Shown here: positions 8,906 to 17,126 of the stretch, one piece after another
Numbering within the stretch: position 1 is the stretch's first letter
Layout of the letters: the number at the start of each line of letters is the position of its first letter
Assembly (NCBI RefSeq): GCF_022440845.1
Contig: NZ_JAKNTO010000001.1
Location: 2,418,001 to 2,482,000 of the forward strand
Source of the DNA: Ruminococcus sp. OA3
Lineage (GTDB): Bacteria; Bacillota; Clostridia; Lachnospirales; Lachnospiraceae
Direction: 5' to 3'
DNA: 64,000 bases
Made by a program: the position numbers and the translations under genes
Notes under the pieces: model-generated
The model's database searches: none
Told to the model about the DNA's origin: nothing
What the model saw: the letters and a program-made list of their open reading frames with translations, nothing else

Positions 8906-10249
8906 ATGCAAAAAAGAGATCGCATGCTGCTGTACAGGCGGGATTACCTGAAAAACAGGAAATCTGACGTCCGGTTTACAAGCATCAAAAAGGTGTGCAG
9001 CCTGTTCGGTGGCGATGCTGCACACAGGGAAAGTGCTGCCCGTCTGGCAGAGGAATTGTTCAGACAGAATTGTCCGTCTTTTGATGAACTCTCGAAGGTT
9101 GCGAAAGCTGCCTGCATGCTGGAAGACATAGGAACCTTTGTATTTGACAGAAAATACGGGATTTTGGAGGGGGATATTATCCTGACGCATCCGGTCGCTG
9201 AACTCACCGGCAGGGAACAGCTGTATCTGGCGGAAGCCCTGAGTGCGCTGCGGCTCGAACAGGGAAAATATAGCTGCAGATTCCTGAAAAATGAAAAAGA
9301 CAGGGCGGTTGTCATGTGTATTGTAAAGGCCGTGCGGGACGCAAAACAACAGGCAGACAGTCATTTATTGAACCGCACGGCCGCTGACAACGTACCATGT
9401 CGTATACAGAAATTTATCCGAAATATCATGCAGGAAATAAAAGAGCTGACGGGACCAAAAACAGATTATGGCGATCCGGAAGTGATTCATGATATCAGGG
9501 TAGCATTCAGAAAGCTGTATTCGGTCACAGATGTTTTTGCTGAGATGATCCGGCCGGAATGGACGCAGAGATTTGACACTCTGCTGAAGCGTGAGATCAC
9601 CCTGCTCGGTAAACTTCGCGATTTGGATGTACGGCAGGAAAAACTGGCATTTCTGATGAAAAATAACGAAAAAGTACCGGCAGAAATCCCGGTTTTTTGG
9701 GAGATGCTGGATAGAGCCAGGGCGAAAGCGCTCAAACGTGTGGAAAGACATTGCCGTTCAGAGGAGTTTCAGGATTTTCTTGACATGCTGCAGAAATCTG
9801 CGGATGAACCTGTGTGTGTTCCGATTCTGGTCAAGACAGGACAGGCACGGCTGTTTCGGATGAAGGATGTCAGACAGAGATATCTTTGCAAGTGCCGTGA
9901 GGATATCTGCGCATACAGGGAATGGCTCAGCGGAGTGTATGTTCCGGAACCCATACTGCACAGACTGCGCCTTTCTTTTAAAAAACTGCGGTATGTACAG
10001 GAGTTTTTTGGAGATGTATCGGGGAGGGAGAAAAAAAAGAAAGCGGACGAATGCAGATGGTTCCAGGAAACACTCGGAGAACTGCATGATTACGCCGTGC
10101 TGAGAAATGATATTGCCGTGAGAATGCAGGAAGTGAGGAAGACAGCGGACAAAGGTGAGCTGAGGATTTTAATGCAGCTCAGATACTCTGCAGGAAAAGA
10201 AATGGAACAGCTGCATCGTATATTCATGAAAAGATGGAATCAGCGTTGA
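8906..10249 (+). CDS. CHAD-domain protein with degenerate Ppx/GppA-type HD domain
   Basis: 447 residues from the ATG at 8906, 7 nt after AAGGAG; the ATG at 8864 lacks a ribosome site. The N-terminal 120 residues resemble the C-terminal HD domain of exopolyphosphatase/GppA proteins ('AACMLEDIGTFVF' where the family has LLHDIG, 'ELTGREQLYLAEALSAL'), but the metal-binding His-Asp reads Glu-Asp, so hydrolase activity is doubtful. From about residue 160 on comes a CHAD domain: 'VIHDIRVAFRKLYSV' and 'LHRLRLSFKKLRYVQEFF' supply the conserved His, Arg and Lys that bind polyphosphate in this family. I infer a polyphosphate-associated protein; no polyphosphate kinase is nearby. Confidence 0.8.
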   Translation: MQKRDRMLLYRRDYLKNRKSDVRFTSIKKVCSLFGGDAAHRESAARLAEELFRQNCPSFDELSKVAKAACMLEDIGTFVFDRKYGILEGDIILTHPVAELTGREQLYLAEALSALRLEQGKYSCRFLKNEKDRAVVMCIVKAVRDAKQQADSHLLNRTAADNVPCRIQKFIRNIMQEIKELTGPKTDYGDPEVIHDIRVAFRKLYSVTDVFAEMIRPEWTQRFDTLLKREITLLGKLRDLDVRQEKLAFLMKNNEKVPAEIPVFWEMLDRARAKALKRVERHCRSEEFQDFLDMLQKSADEPVCVPILVKTGQARLFRMKDVRQRYLCKCREDICAYREWLSGVYVPEPILHRLRLSFKKLRYVQEFFGDVSGREKKKKADECRWFQETLGELHDYAVLRNDIAVRMQEVRKTADKGELRILMQLRYSAGKEMEQLHRIFMKRWNQR

Positions 10250-10771
10250 AATCTGACAACAGGTACGGAAAGGACTTTTGCTTGACAGGAATACACAGTG
10301 GGAATCATACGGGATATTTTCATCCAGGTCTACACTGTGTTCGATCTGGATTCCGGCTTTTTCTGCCATACCAAAGTAATAACTGATTGTTGCGTTGATA
10401 AAGGGGTTGACGCAGTAAGGAGTGGGGGCGGTCAGTACTTCCTGGGTGACCAGAAGCTTCAGGTATTCACGAGCCCGTTCCGGTTCGTCATTCTCCAGAA
10501 AGACCTGGATTGAATTCCGATGATGCTTCATACAGCTGACCATGGCGCTTGATATATCTTCATAACGGACAGGTTTTACCAGATAATAATTTGCCTGGAC
10601 GGAATAACTGTCCACAGCAAATTCCCGGCTTGGTGATATGAAGATCGGACAGGCACTGCAACCGAGACTGCGCAGCTCCCTGGCGGTTTCGGTTCCGTCT
10701 GTCGGATTCATAAAAATATCAAGAAAGATCATATCTGCCGTGTCAGAGTCGTCACAGATCAGAATTTTCAT
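10169..10771 (-). pseudogene. Remnant fusion of LytTR-type response regulator and GHKL sensor kinase
   Basis: A 200-residue open frame with a good start (GAGG, 8 nt before the ATG at 10771) that begins as a receiver domain (KILICDDSD), jumps over about 45 residues to 'MIFLDIFMNPTDGTETARELR', and keeps the 'YLVKPV' Lys. It then passes directly into the dimerisation/ATPase region of an AgrC-like kinase (HHRNSIQVFLENDEPERAREYL, then 'YCVNPFINATISYYFGMAEKAGI'). The LytTR DNA-binding domain, the kinase membrane domain and the ATP-binding N/G boxes are gone. Homology stops near 10300 and the tail overlaps the CHAD 3' end. I read it as a two-component pair collapsed by deletions; it might still be translated. 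Confidence 0.75.
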
Positions 10772-10930
10772 GGGATTTGCCTCACAAGTCCGGGCTGATG
10801 TTTACAGTGTACGAGGTATATTCTACTTGAAAAAAAGGTGAAGTCAATCATGATACACGCCTAAAAATGTGTGATACAGGCATTCCAAAGCGCATATGAT
10901 ACATAAGGGGTATTTTATGGAGGCGGAGCG

Positions 10931-11515
10931 ATGAGAAGATTCAGATTAAAGCCGGATGTTCCTGTCCGGCTTTTTATATACCTGTATTTAGGAGCATTTC
11001 TACTTGGGATACTGGCAGTGAACCAGCTGTGGAAGGTAGATGGGTTCCGGGATTATGTATCAGTCTATGCTGTACTGGAACAATATAAGGCATCATACAT
11101 TGATATGAAAAAATACGGGCTTTTTATGCTGAGAGAAAAGAGCCTGTTTGTGGGAGTCAGTATATTGGCAGGTATTGCGGGGGCGGGGGAGATCCTGGCC
11201 GTTCTGGTGTCGCTGTGGCTTGGCTTTCTGGCAGGCGGTCTTGCAGTTTTGTTTCTTCTGCAGTCGGGTCTTAAGGGATTTTTATTCTGCATGGCGGGAA
11301 TTCTCTCACAGTTGATTTTTTACATACCTGCGGTATTTGGTTTTCTGCTTCTGATGGGAAAACACAAACGGTCAGTCCAGGGATATCCATCCTTATCTGC
11401 ACAGGAGAGCAGATGGCCGATACTTCTGTGTGTGATTTTTCTGTTCTGTATGGCACTGGGAATATTGATTGAAACCTATGTGAACTCTGTTTTATGGCTG
11501 AAAATCTTCACATGA
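10931..11515 (+). CDS. spoIIM: Stage II sporulation protein M-like membrane protein
   Basis: 194 residues with GGAGGCGGAGCG immediately before the ATG. Five hydrophobic segments can be seen (about 12-30, 75-98, 100-122, 125-142 and 160-185), matching the SpoIIM fold and its usual length of about 200 residues. In Bacillus SpoIIM is part of the DMP complex with SpoIID and SpoIIP that drives peptidoglycan remodelling and membrane migration during engulfment. The next gene is xerD, as in other Clostridia and Bacilli, which supports the assignment. A sigma-E promoter is expected upstream, but I could not identify one convincingly. Confidence 0.8.
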   Translation: MRRFRLKPDVPVRLFIYLYLGAFLLGILAVNQLWKVDGFRDYVSVYAVLEQYKASYIDMKKYGLFMLREKSLFVGVSILAGIAGAGEILAVLVSLWLGFLAGGLAVLFLLQSGLKGFLFCMAGILSQLIFYIPAVFGFLLLMGKHKRSVQGYPSLSAQESRWPILLCVIFLFCMALGILIETYVNSVLWLKIFT

Positions 11516-11633
11516 AGAAAAAAAAATTATTTTTTTTTAGACTACATATGGTGAACATAATGCGGGTTTAGACGATATATAGTGCTTTTGTAAAAAAGTT
11601 GAAAAATCCGCGTAAATTAAAGAAAAATAGCAT

Positions 11634-11662
11634 TTGATTTTCCTGTGAAACATGCTTATAAT
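11634..11662 (+). promoter_or_regulatory. Vegetative-type promoter of xerD
   Basis: TTGATT (11634-11639), a 17-bp spacer, and TATAAT (11657-11662). It lies 57 bp before the xerD ATG in an otherwise AT-rich 200-bp gap that holds no gene. Confidence 0.8.
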
Positions 11663-11718
11663 ACTATTATATTTGAAGGGTGAATTGCTAAAAAAACGTA
11701 AGATAAGGATAATACTCA

Positions 11719-12603
11719 ATGGTAGGCGCAATTCAAGATTTTATTGATTATCTGAATAATGTAAAAAAAACTTCCAGAAACACACAGGTGTCATATGAAC
11801 GTGATTTAAAGAAAATGGCACGATATCTGAAGTCTCTCAATATTACGGAGGTATCGCAGGTTACGGCAACGAATTTAAATACTTATATGCTGTATCTGGA
11901 ACGGGAAAATTTTGCTCCTTCTACCGTATCACGAAGCGTGGCGGCCATGAGGGCTTTTTTTCAGTACCTGTTGAAAGAACATATTGTTGAGACGGATCCG
12001 GCAGATGGATTGAAGCCGCCAAAGGTTGAGAAAAAAGCTCCTGAGGTATTGACTGTAGAAGAAGTTGACCTGTTGCTGAAGCAGCCGTCAGACATGACAC
12101 CGAAGGGACTCCGGGATAAGGCAATGCTGGAGCTCCTCTATGCGACAGGGATACGTGTCAGCGAGCTGGTGCATTTAAAGCTCTCGGATGTCAATATCCA
12201 GATGGGATATATCACCTGTACGGAAAATGATAAAGAGCGGATTATTCCGTTTGGCAATGTTTCCAAGAAGGCGCTTGAAACGTATCTTGATGAGGCCAGG
12301 AAAGCACTGATCGGAGTACAGGACTGTGGACTGCTGTTTACGAACTGTTCAGGAAAACCGATGAGCAGACAGGGATTCTGGAAAGTGCTCAAGGGATATG
12401 CCAAGTCTGCAAATATCACGACGGATATCACGCCGCATACGCTGCGTCATTCCTTTGCGACTCATCTGATACAAAACGGTGCGGACCTGAAAAGTGTGCA
12501 GGAAATGCTGGGACATGCCGACATCTCGTCAACGCAGATGTATCTGCATATGAATGTGAATAAGATCAGGGATGTGTACACCAAAGCACATCCCCGAAAA
12601 TAA
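11719..12603 (+). CDS. xerD: Site-specific tyrosine recombinase XerD
   Basis: 294 residues, the usual XerD length. An N-terminal SAM-like core-binding domain (about 1-95) precedes the catalytic domain with 'LLYATGIRVSEL' (Arg), HTLRHSFATHL (HxxR), 'LGHADISSTQMYLH' (His and catalytic Tyr). XerD works with XerC at dif to resolve chromosome dimers; Clostridia often use a single pair of this kind. The start ATG at 11719 follows AAGGATAATACTCA, a modest ribosome site. The gene directly follows spoIIM, and its terminator is interrupted by an insertion sequence 18 bp after the stop. Confidence 0.92.
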   Translation: MVGAIQDFIDYLNNVKKTSRNTQVSYERDLKKMARYLKSLNITEVSQVTATNLNTYMLYLERENFAPSTVSRSVAAMRAFFQYLLKEHIVETDPADGLKPPKVEKKAPEVLTVEEVDLLLKQPSDMTPKGLRDKAMLELLYATGIRVSELVHLKLSDVNIQMGYITCTENDKERIIPFGNVSKKALETYLDEARKALIGVQDCGLLFTNCSGKPMSRQGFWKVLKGYAKSANITTDITPHTLRHSFATHLIQNGADLKSVQEMLGHADISSTQMYLHMNVNKIRDVYTKAHPRK

Positions 12604-12620
12604 AAAAGACCCCTCGGGGT
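12602..12620 (+). terminator. Left half of the xerD terminator, split by an IS element
   Basis: AAAAAAGACCCCTCGGGGT lacks its T tract here; the T tract (CTTTTT) is found after the right IS end at 14288. Joining the two flanks at the 10-bp duplication rebuilds AGACCCC-TC-GGGGTCTTTTT, a perfect terminator. Confidence 0.85.
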
Positions 12621-12650
12621 CAATGTCATTAAGTTAAGATATTATACTAA

Positions 12651-12690
12651 GATTCCTATATCAGAAATGATATAGGGGTCTTTTTATTTT
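12651..12690 (+). terminator. Terminator hairpin inside the left IS end
   Basis: CCTATATCA (12655-12663) pairs with TGATATAGG (12668-12676) around a GAAA loop, extendable with G-T pairs to GATT/GGTC, followed by TTTTTATTTT. It would stop read-through from xerD into the transposase and also replaces the disrupted xerD terminator. Confidence 0.8.
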
Positions 12691-12724
12691 GTGAAAAACT
12701 GTTGACATTTTAGTTCGATTGTGC

Positions 12725-12769
12725 GGCCGCTTTCACTACTGATGATTTTAAGCGGTAGTGAAAGCGGCC
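12725..12769 (+). other. Strong hairpin in the transposase leader
   Basis: GGCCGCTTTCACTAC (12725-12739) and GTAGTGAAAGCGGCC (12755-12769) form a perfect 15-bp stem with a 15-nt loop, 27 nt before the transposase ribosome site. In IS10 and IS50 comparable hairpins lower transposase translation from transcripts that enter from outside. Confidence 0.75.
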
Positions 12770-12811
12770 CTTGTAATTAAGAACTATCTTGATTGCAAGG
12801 AGGATTCTATT

Positions 12812-14119
12812 ATGTCAGATTTTATTGAAAGTACTACAAAGTCTCTGGAAACTTTAATATCAGAATTAGCAACAAATCCATCACTTTTTCTTAGAAATCC
12901 CAGTGTTGATTTTACAAGAAATCGAAAAATTGATTTCAAAACCCTGGTTGGAATTACTATGAATTCTGGTGGTTGTACTATGAATAAAGAGTTATTGGAT
13001 TTTTTTGACTTCGATGTAAATACACCTACTGTATCTGCCTACACTCAACAACGGTCAAAAGTTTTACCTGAGGCATTCGAATTCTTATTCCAGGAATTTA
13101 ATGTTCAGAATCAAAGAATCCAAAATCTATATGAGGGATATCAACTGCTGGCCTGCGATGGATGTAATCTAAGTATTGCAACCAATCCCAAGGATTCCGA
13201 AACAGCATGGAAGCAAAATCAGTATGGAGGTATAACTAACCATCTACATCTAAATGCCTTCTATGATATACAAAACCGAGTTTATACGGATGCAATCGTT
13301 CAAACGGCTTCAGAATATCAAGAACACAGGGCATGTATTCAAATGATGGAACGCTCACATCAGAGCAATGTAATTCTAGTTGCTGACAGAGGGTATGAGA
13401 ATTACAACATTATGGCTCATGCAATCAATAAAGGGTGGAATTTTTTGATCCGTATTAAAGATATCGGAAGTAATGGCATGGCATCGGGATTAGAACTGCC
13501 TGATAAAGAAACGTTTGATCTAGACGTAGATATTAAGCTAACAAGAAAGCAAACAAAAGCAAAGAGAATGGAGGGCTATAAGTTTATGCCAACGTGCCAA
13601 ACATTTGATTATCTCCCCGTTGGTAGTCCGAATGAGTATACATTATCTTTTCGAATTGCCAGATTCAAAATATCTGAAGATTCCTTTGAAATGGTCGTAA
13701 CAAATCTTAATGAATTTGAATTTTCTCCTAAAAAACTTAAAGAAATATATCAGTTACGGTGGGGAATTGAAACATCTTTTAGAGAATTAAAGTATGCCAT
13801 TGGATTGACAAATTTTCATGCAAAAAAAGTCGATTATATCAAACAAGAAATATTTGCAAGATTGACCCTTTATAACTATTGCGAGTTAATTACTGCATAT
13901 GTTATCAAGCAAAGCAATAAGTTTCATCAAACAAAACAGGTGAACTTTACCATTGCCATCTATATCTGCAGAGAATATCTGCGAAGAAAGCGCCAATTAA
14001 GTTCACCTGCGGTGATTAGGCTTATAGAACAGCATACGTTGCCTGTGAGACCTGGGCGTCGAGACCCTCGGAAAGTCAAACCCCAAGCCTCCGTAAGTTT
14101 TCTATATAGAGTAGCATAA
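12812..14119 (+). CDS. IS4-family transposase
   Basis: 435 residues from the ATG at 12812, with AAGGAGGA 7 nt upstream; an earlier ATG lies inside the leader hairpin and is rejected. The DDE residues can be placed: Asp116 in 'LLACDGCN', Asp192 in 'VADRGYENYN', and Glu320 in the IS4 signature YQLRWGIETSFRELK, where Tyr313, Arg316, Glu320 and Lys327 have the exact Y-2-R-3-E-6-K spacing. No frameshift or stop is seen, so the enzyme should be functional and the copy mobile. Confidence 0.93.
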   Translation: MSDFIESTTKSLETLISELATNPSLFLRNPSVDFTRNRKIDFKTLVGITMNSGGCTMNKELLDFFDFDVNTPTVSAYTQQRSKVLPEAFEFLFQEFNVQNQRIQNLYEGYQLLACDGCNLSIATNPKDSETAWKQNQYGGITNHLHLNAFYDIQNRVYTDAIVQTASEYQEHRACIQMMERSHQSNVILVADRGYENYNIMAHAINKGWNFLIRIKDIGSNGMASGLELPDKETFDLDVDIKLTRKQTKAKRMEGYKFMPTCQTFDYLPVGSPNEYTLSFRIARFKISEDSFEMVVTNLNEFEFSPKKLKEIYQLRWGIETSFRELKYAIGLTNFHAKKVDYIKQEIFARLTLYNYCELITAYVIKQSNKFHQTKQVNFTIAIYICREYLRRKRQLSSPAVIRLIEQHTLPVRPGRRDPRKVKPQASVSFLYRVA

Positions 14120-14181
14120 TCACTCATTAATTATATACGTTTTTTGACAGATGAACAATCTGTCTTTTTGTCTTGCAATCA

Positions 14182-14240
14182 AAAAGAGACTTTGCCTAAT
14201 TATAATAAAAACATCATCTTAAGCAAAATCTCTTTTCTTG
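14182..14240 (+). terminator. Hairpin at the right IS end
   Basis: AAAAGAGACTTTGC (14182-14195) pairs with GCAAAATCTCTTTT (14223-14236) across a 27-nt loop and one G-T pair. It can end transposase transcription in front of the convergent DAHP synthase gene. Confidence 0.6.
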
Positions 14241-14318
14241 CATGCTATAGAGTTAAAGAATTAACTTAATGACATTGCCCTCGGGGTCTTTTTCATTTTC
14301 CGATCATTCTGTTCCCTA

Positions 14319-15350
14319 TCAACATAACTCTGCGATTGTCTCGATCAGTCTTTCCGAATCTTCCCATCCAAGGCATGGATCGGTTATGGATTTGCCATAG
14401 ATATGATTCGGACCTATCTTCTGGCAGCCTTCTTCAATGTAGCTCTCTATCATAACACCTTTTACAAAATTTCGAATATCGCCGGATACGCTGCGGCTGT
14501 GCAGAACTTCCTTTACAATACGGATCTGTTCCTTAAACTGCTTGTTTGAGTTGGAATGATTGGCGTCAACAATGGTAGCCGTGTTCTTCAGATCATGTTC
14601 ATTATATTTTTCAAGAAGCAGCTGGAGATCTTCGTAATGATAATTGGGGATCGCATTTCCGTGTTTGTTGACAGCACCGCGCAGGATCGTATGTGCCAGA
14701 TCGTTGCCGTGGGTGTGGGCTTCCCAGTTACGGTAGATAAAGCTATGTCCGTGCTGCGCGGCGTAGACAGAATTCAGCATAACTGTGAAATCACCGCTGG
14801 TAGGGTTCTTCATGCCGGCCGGTACGTCCATGCCGCTTGCGACGAGACGGTGCTGCTGGTTCTCGACCGAACGTGCACCGATCGCGACATAGGACAGCAG
14901 ATCATCCAGATAAAGCCATGTTTCCGGGTACAGCATCTCATCGGCTGAGGTAAGTCCTGACTCTTTAATAGCGCGCATGTGCAGCTTGCGTACGGTGATC
15001 AGTCCCTGCAGCAGATTCGGTTTTTTTTCCGGATCGGGCTGATGGACAATTCCCTTATAGCCCTCACCGGTGGTACGCGGTTTGTTTGTATAAATTCTGG
15101 GGATCAGGATCAGACGGTCTGAGACGCGTTCCTGGACCTTCGCCAGCCGGTTGATATAATCACATACGGGATCTTCATTGTCGGCGGAACAAGGGCCGAT
15201 AATGACCAGAAATTTATCGGATGCTCCGGTCAGAACATCGCGGATCATCGCATCACGTTCTTTTTTCAGCGCTGCTATCTGTTCAGTGACCGGATACTCT
15301 TCTTTGATCTGTGACGGTGTCGGAAGTTTTTTCACTAATTCAATACTCAT
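14319..15350 (-). CDS. 3-deoxy-7-phosphoheptulonate (DAHP) synthase, class I AroFGH type
   Basis: 343 residues from the ATG at 15350; a TTG at 15362 is closer to the AAAGGA site (15365-15370), so the start is uncertain by four codons. It condenses phosphoenolpyruvate and erythrose 4-phosphate in the first step of aromatic amino acid synthesis. Signatures are 'VIIGPCSADNEDPVCDY', 'RIYTNKPRTTGEGYKG', 'PTSGDFTVMLNSV', 'DANHSNSNKQ' and 'GVMIESYIEEGCQ', all typical of the E. coli AroF/G/H type. The gene stands alone, with its own promoter; no other shikimate gene is in the window. Which feedback inhibitor it responds to cannot be read. Confidence 0.93.
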   Translation of the reverse strand: MSIELVKKLPTPSQIKEEYPVTEQIAALKKERDAMIRDVLTGASDKFLVIIGPCSADNEDPVCDYINRLAKVQERVSDRLILIPRIYTNKPRTTGEGYKGIVHQPDPEKKPNLLQGLITVRKLHMRAIKESGLTSADEMLYPETWLYLDDLLSYVAIGARSVENQQHRLVASGMDVPAGMKNPTSGDFTVMLNSVYAAQHGHSFIYRNWEAHTHGNDLAHTILRGAVNKHGNAIPNYHYEDLQLLLEKYNEHDLKNTATIVDANHSNSNKQFKEQIRIVKEVLHSRSVSGDIRNFVKGVMIESYIEEGCQKIGPNHIYGKSITDPCLGWEDSERLIETIAELC

Positions 15351-15424
15351 GATATTATCCAAAGTCCTTTCTCATTCGAAATGAAACCCGGTGCAAAGGA
15401 TTTACCCCTGCGGGTTCCGCCCTA

Positions 15425-15453
15425 AGTATAATACAATTCTTCCGGGTTGTCGA
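15425..15453 (-). promoter_or_regulatory. Promoter of the DAHP synthase gene
   Basis: On the minus strand: TCGACA (15448-15453), 17-bp spacer, TATACT (15425-15430). The leader between it and the start contains a GAACCCG/CGGGTTTC stem but no T-box or terminator-antiterminator that I can recognise. Confidence 0.65.
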
Positions 15454-15461
15454 TGGGCAAT

Positions 15462-16997
15462 TTATTCGTGACTTTTACGGATAAGATTCGGAAGATGTAT
15501 CAGGTGGAAGGTGTTCAGCAAAAGTACGTAGACCAGAGTCAGGACAGCACAGGAGGCTACAAGCAGGATAAGGGGACCGCCGGGCAGATAAGCTGATATC
15601 AGCTGCAGACTCTGGGCACATCCGGCTGAAATCATCAGAAAACACAGGGGCTTTGCGATTGCGTCAGCCGCGTGGAATACCAGGACTCCTTCGCGGTGCA
15701 GGGAAATTACACTCAGAAGAACCAGGATGATCTCGTTTGCCAGAACACCCCAGAGATAACCGAGAATTCCGAACCGGGGGATCGCAAAAAACACAAAACA
15801 TATCCGCAGCAGCAGGCCTGCAAGGCTCTGAATGAAATACAGCGTGGTTTTTCCGAGTCCGTTGATGATACTTGCCAGCGTGGTTGACAGGTACATAAAA
15901 GGGCAGATAAAGGAGAGAATTGCAATGTAGCGTCCCGCTTCCTCACTGTGAAAGAGAAGCGCTCCGAGACTGTCTCCATACCGGTAAAACAGTCCGAAAC
16001 ACAGGATGCCGAGAAACAGTCCGTACCGTATTGTTTTTTCTACAGTAAATGCAATTCTGTCTTTTTGGTTTCGGGCCTTGGACTCGGCGACGGCCGGGAG
16101 CAGCATTACTGAGACAGAGTGGGTGATGGTGGAAGGAAACAGGATAAGCGGAAGCGCCATTCCTGTCAGGACGCCATATGTACTCAGAGCTTCACCGGAT
16201 GTCAGGCCGTATAATCGCAGGCAGAACGGTATCAGAACGGTCTCCACACTTCTCAGGAGGTTGAGAATGACACGGTTCGCAGTCAGCGGGAGAGACAGAC
16301 GGAGGATTTCCGAGGCATATACCCGTACGGAAGATACCTGACGGATGTGATAACCTTCTTCTTTAAATTCTTTCCGCAGAAAATGAAAAATGAAGAAAAA
16401 GGCAAACAGTTCTGAGACAGCGGTACCGGCAACAGCGAGAAACGGAGATGCCGGAATGCCATTTGCAAGCATCAGACGGAAAAACACCCAGGAGGACATG
16501 ACGCGGACGCATTGCTCCAGCATCTGCTCGATAGATGGAATTACGGTTTTCTTTTGTGCAAAGTAGTAGGAAGTGATACAGATGTGCAGCGTTCCGAACG
16601 GAATGGTAAATGACATAAGCCGAACCAGCGGAATACAGCGGGGTTCTGCCAGAATGACGTTACAGAACCAGTCACATCCAAAGTAGACTGCCATAAAAGC
16701 CAGCAGGGAAGCACAGAAAGATATGGCGCTTCCGACGATAAACAGGTCCCGGGCACCTTTTTTGTTTCCTGTGGCAAGACGTGCTGCAACACTTTTGGAC
16801 AGAGCTGTCTGGACACCCAGAACTGTAAACGCATAGCAGAGATTGAATATCGGGGAGATCAGCTGAAAGATACCCATTCCTTCTGCACCAATTGCGTGTG
16901 AGAGGAATATTCTATAGAAGAAACCGATCAATCGGCTGATCAGGCCTGCAGCGGTCAGGAGAAGAGTGCCAAAGAGGAGGCGCTGTGTTTTTGGCAT
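15462..16997 (-). CDS. SpoVB/MurJ-like polysaccharide flippase
   Basis: 511 residues from the ATG at 16997, with GGAGGTC just upstream. About 14 hydrophobic segments are spread over the whole length. The N-terminus (KTQRLLFGTLLLTAAGLISRLIGFFYRIFLSHAIGAEGMG) is typical of the stage V sporulation protein B branch of the MOP/MATE-like exporter superfamily, as are 'GVQTALSKSVAARLATGN' and 'FPSTITHSVSVMLLPAVAE'. Members flip lipid-linked peptidoglycan or polysaccharide precursors; SpoVB acts in spore cortex formation. Whether this copy is sporulation-specific cannot be decided. It is divergent from the Rrf2 regulator gene. Confidence 0.85.
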   Translation of the reverse strand: MPKTQRLLFGTLLLTAAGLISRLIGFFYRIFLSHAIGAEGMGIFQLISPIFNLCYAFTVLGVQTALSKSVAARLATGNKKGARDLFIVGSAISFCASLLAFMAVYFGCDWFCNVILAEPRCIPLVRLMSFTIPFGTLHICITSYYFAQKKTVIPSIEQMLEQCVRVMSSWVFFRLMLANGIPASPFLAVAGTAVSELFAFFFIFHFLRKEFKEEGYHIRQVSSVRVYASEILRLSLPLTANRVILNLLRSVETVLIPFCLRLYGLTSGEALSTYGVLTGMALPLILFPSTITHSVSVMLLPAVAESKARNQKDRIAFTVEKTIRYGLFLGILCFGLFYRYGDSLGALLFHSEEAGRYIAILSFICPFMYLSTTLASIINGLGKTTLYFIQSLAGLLLRICFVFFAIPRFGILGYLWGVLANEIILVLLSVISLHREGVLVFHAADAIAKPLCFLMISAGCAQSLQLISAYLPGGPLILLVASCAVLTLVYVLLLNTFHLIHLPNLIRKSHE

Positions 16998-17044
16998 GGT
17001 GACCTCCGTATTAGTCTTTAAAAAAATATATTCAGATTTCCGGC

Positions 17045-17104
17045 TTGACAGAACGAAGGAATGGTGATATTCTAGCCTAAGAAAACCCGAGTAAAATACT
17101 CGGG
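17045..17104 (+). promoter_or_regulatory. Promoter and palindrome upstream of the Rrf2 regulator operon
   Basis: TTGACA (17045-17050), 17 bp, TATTCT (17068-17073). Directly after, CCCGAGTA (17086-17093) and TACTCGGG (17097-17104) form a perfect palindrome with an AAA centre, between the transcription start and the ribosome site. This is a good candidate operator for autoregulation. Confidence 0.7.
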
Positions 17105-17126
17105 ATTGAAAATGGAAGGTGAACAA

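Larger units (their letters stand above)
12621..14277 (+). mobile_element. Complete IS4-family insertion sequence (IS231-like group), 1657 bp
   Basis: The ends are inverted repeats of 17 bp: CAATGTCATTAAGTTAA at 12621-12637 and its complement at 14261-14277. The flanks carry a 10-bp direct repeat, CCCTCGGGGT (12611-12620 and 14278-14287), which is the target duplication and falls in the 10-12 bp range known for IS231-type elements. One intact transposase gene fills the element. The DNA is visibly more AT-rich than its neighbours, consistent with recent arrival. Both ends carry transcription-stopping hairpins. Confidence 0.93.

Noticed and set aside
10800-10930. Sigma-E promoter before spoIIM
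   Set aside because: CATATGATACA-like strings occur but no -35/-10 pair with proper spacing could be defended.
12758-12811. N-terminal extension of the IS transposase
   Set aside because: The earlier ATG lies in the 3' arm of the leader hairpin, and the ribosome site points to 12812.
15363-15424. T-box or tryptophan-type attenuator before DAHP synthase
   Set aside because: Only a simple GAACCCG/CGGGTTTC stem is visible, with no T-box sequence, leader peptide or T tract.
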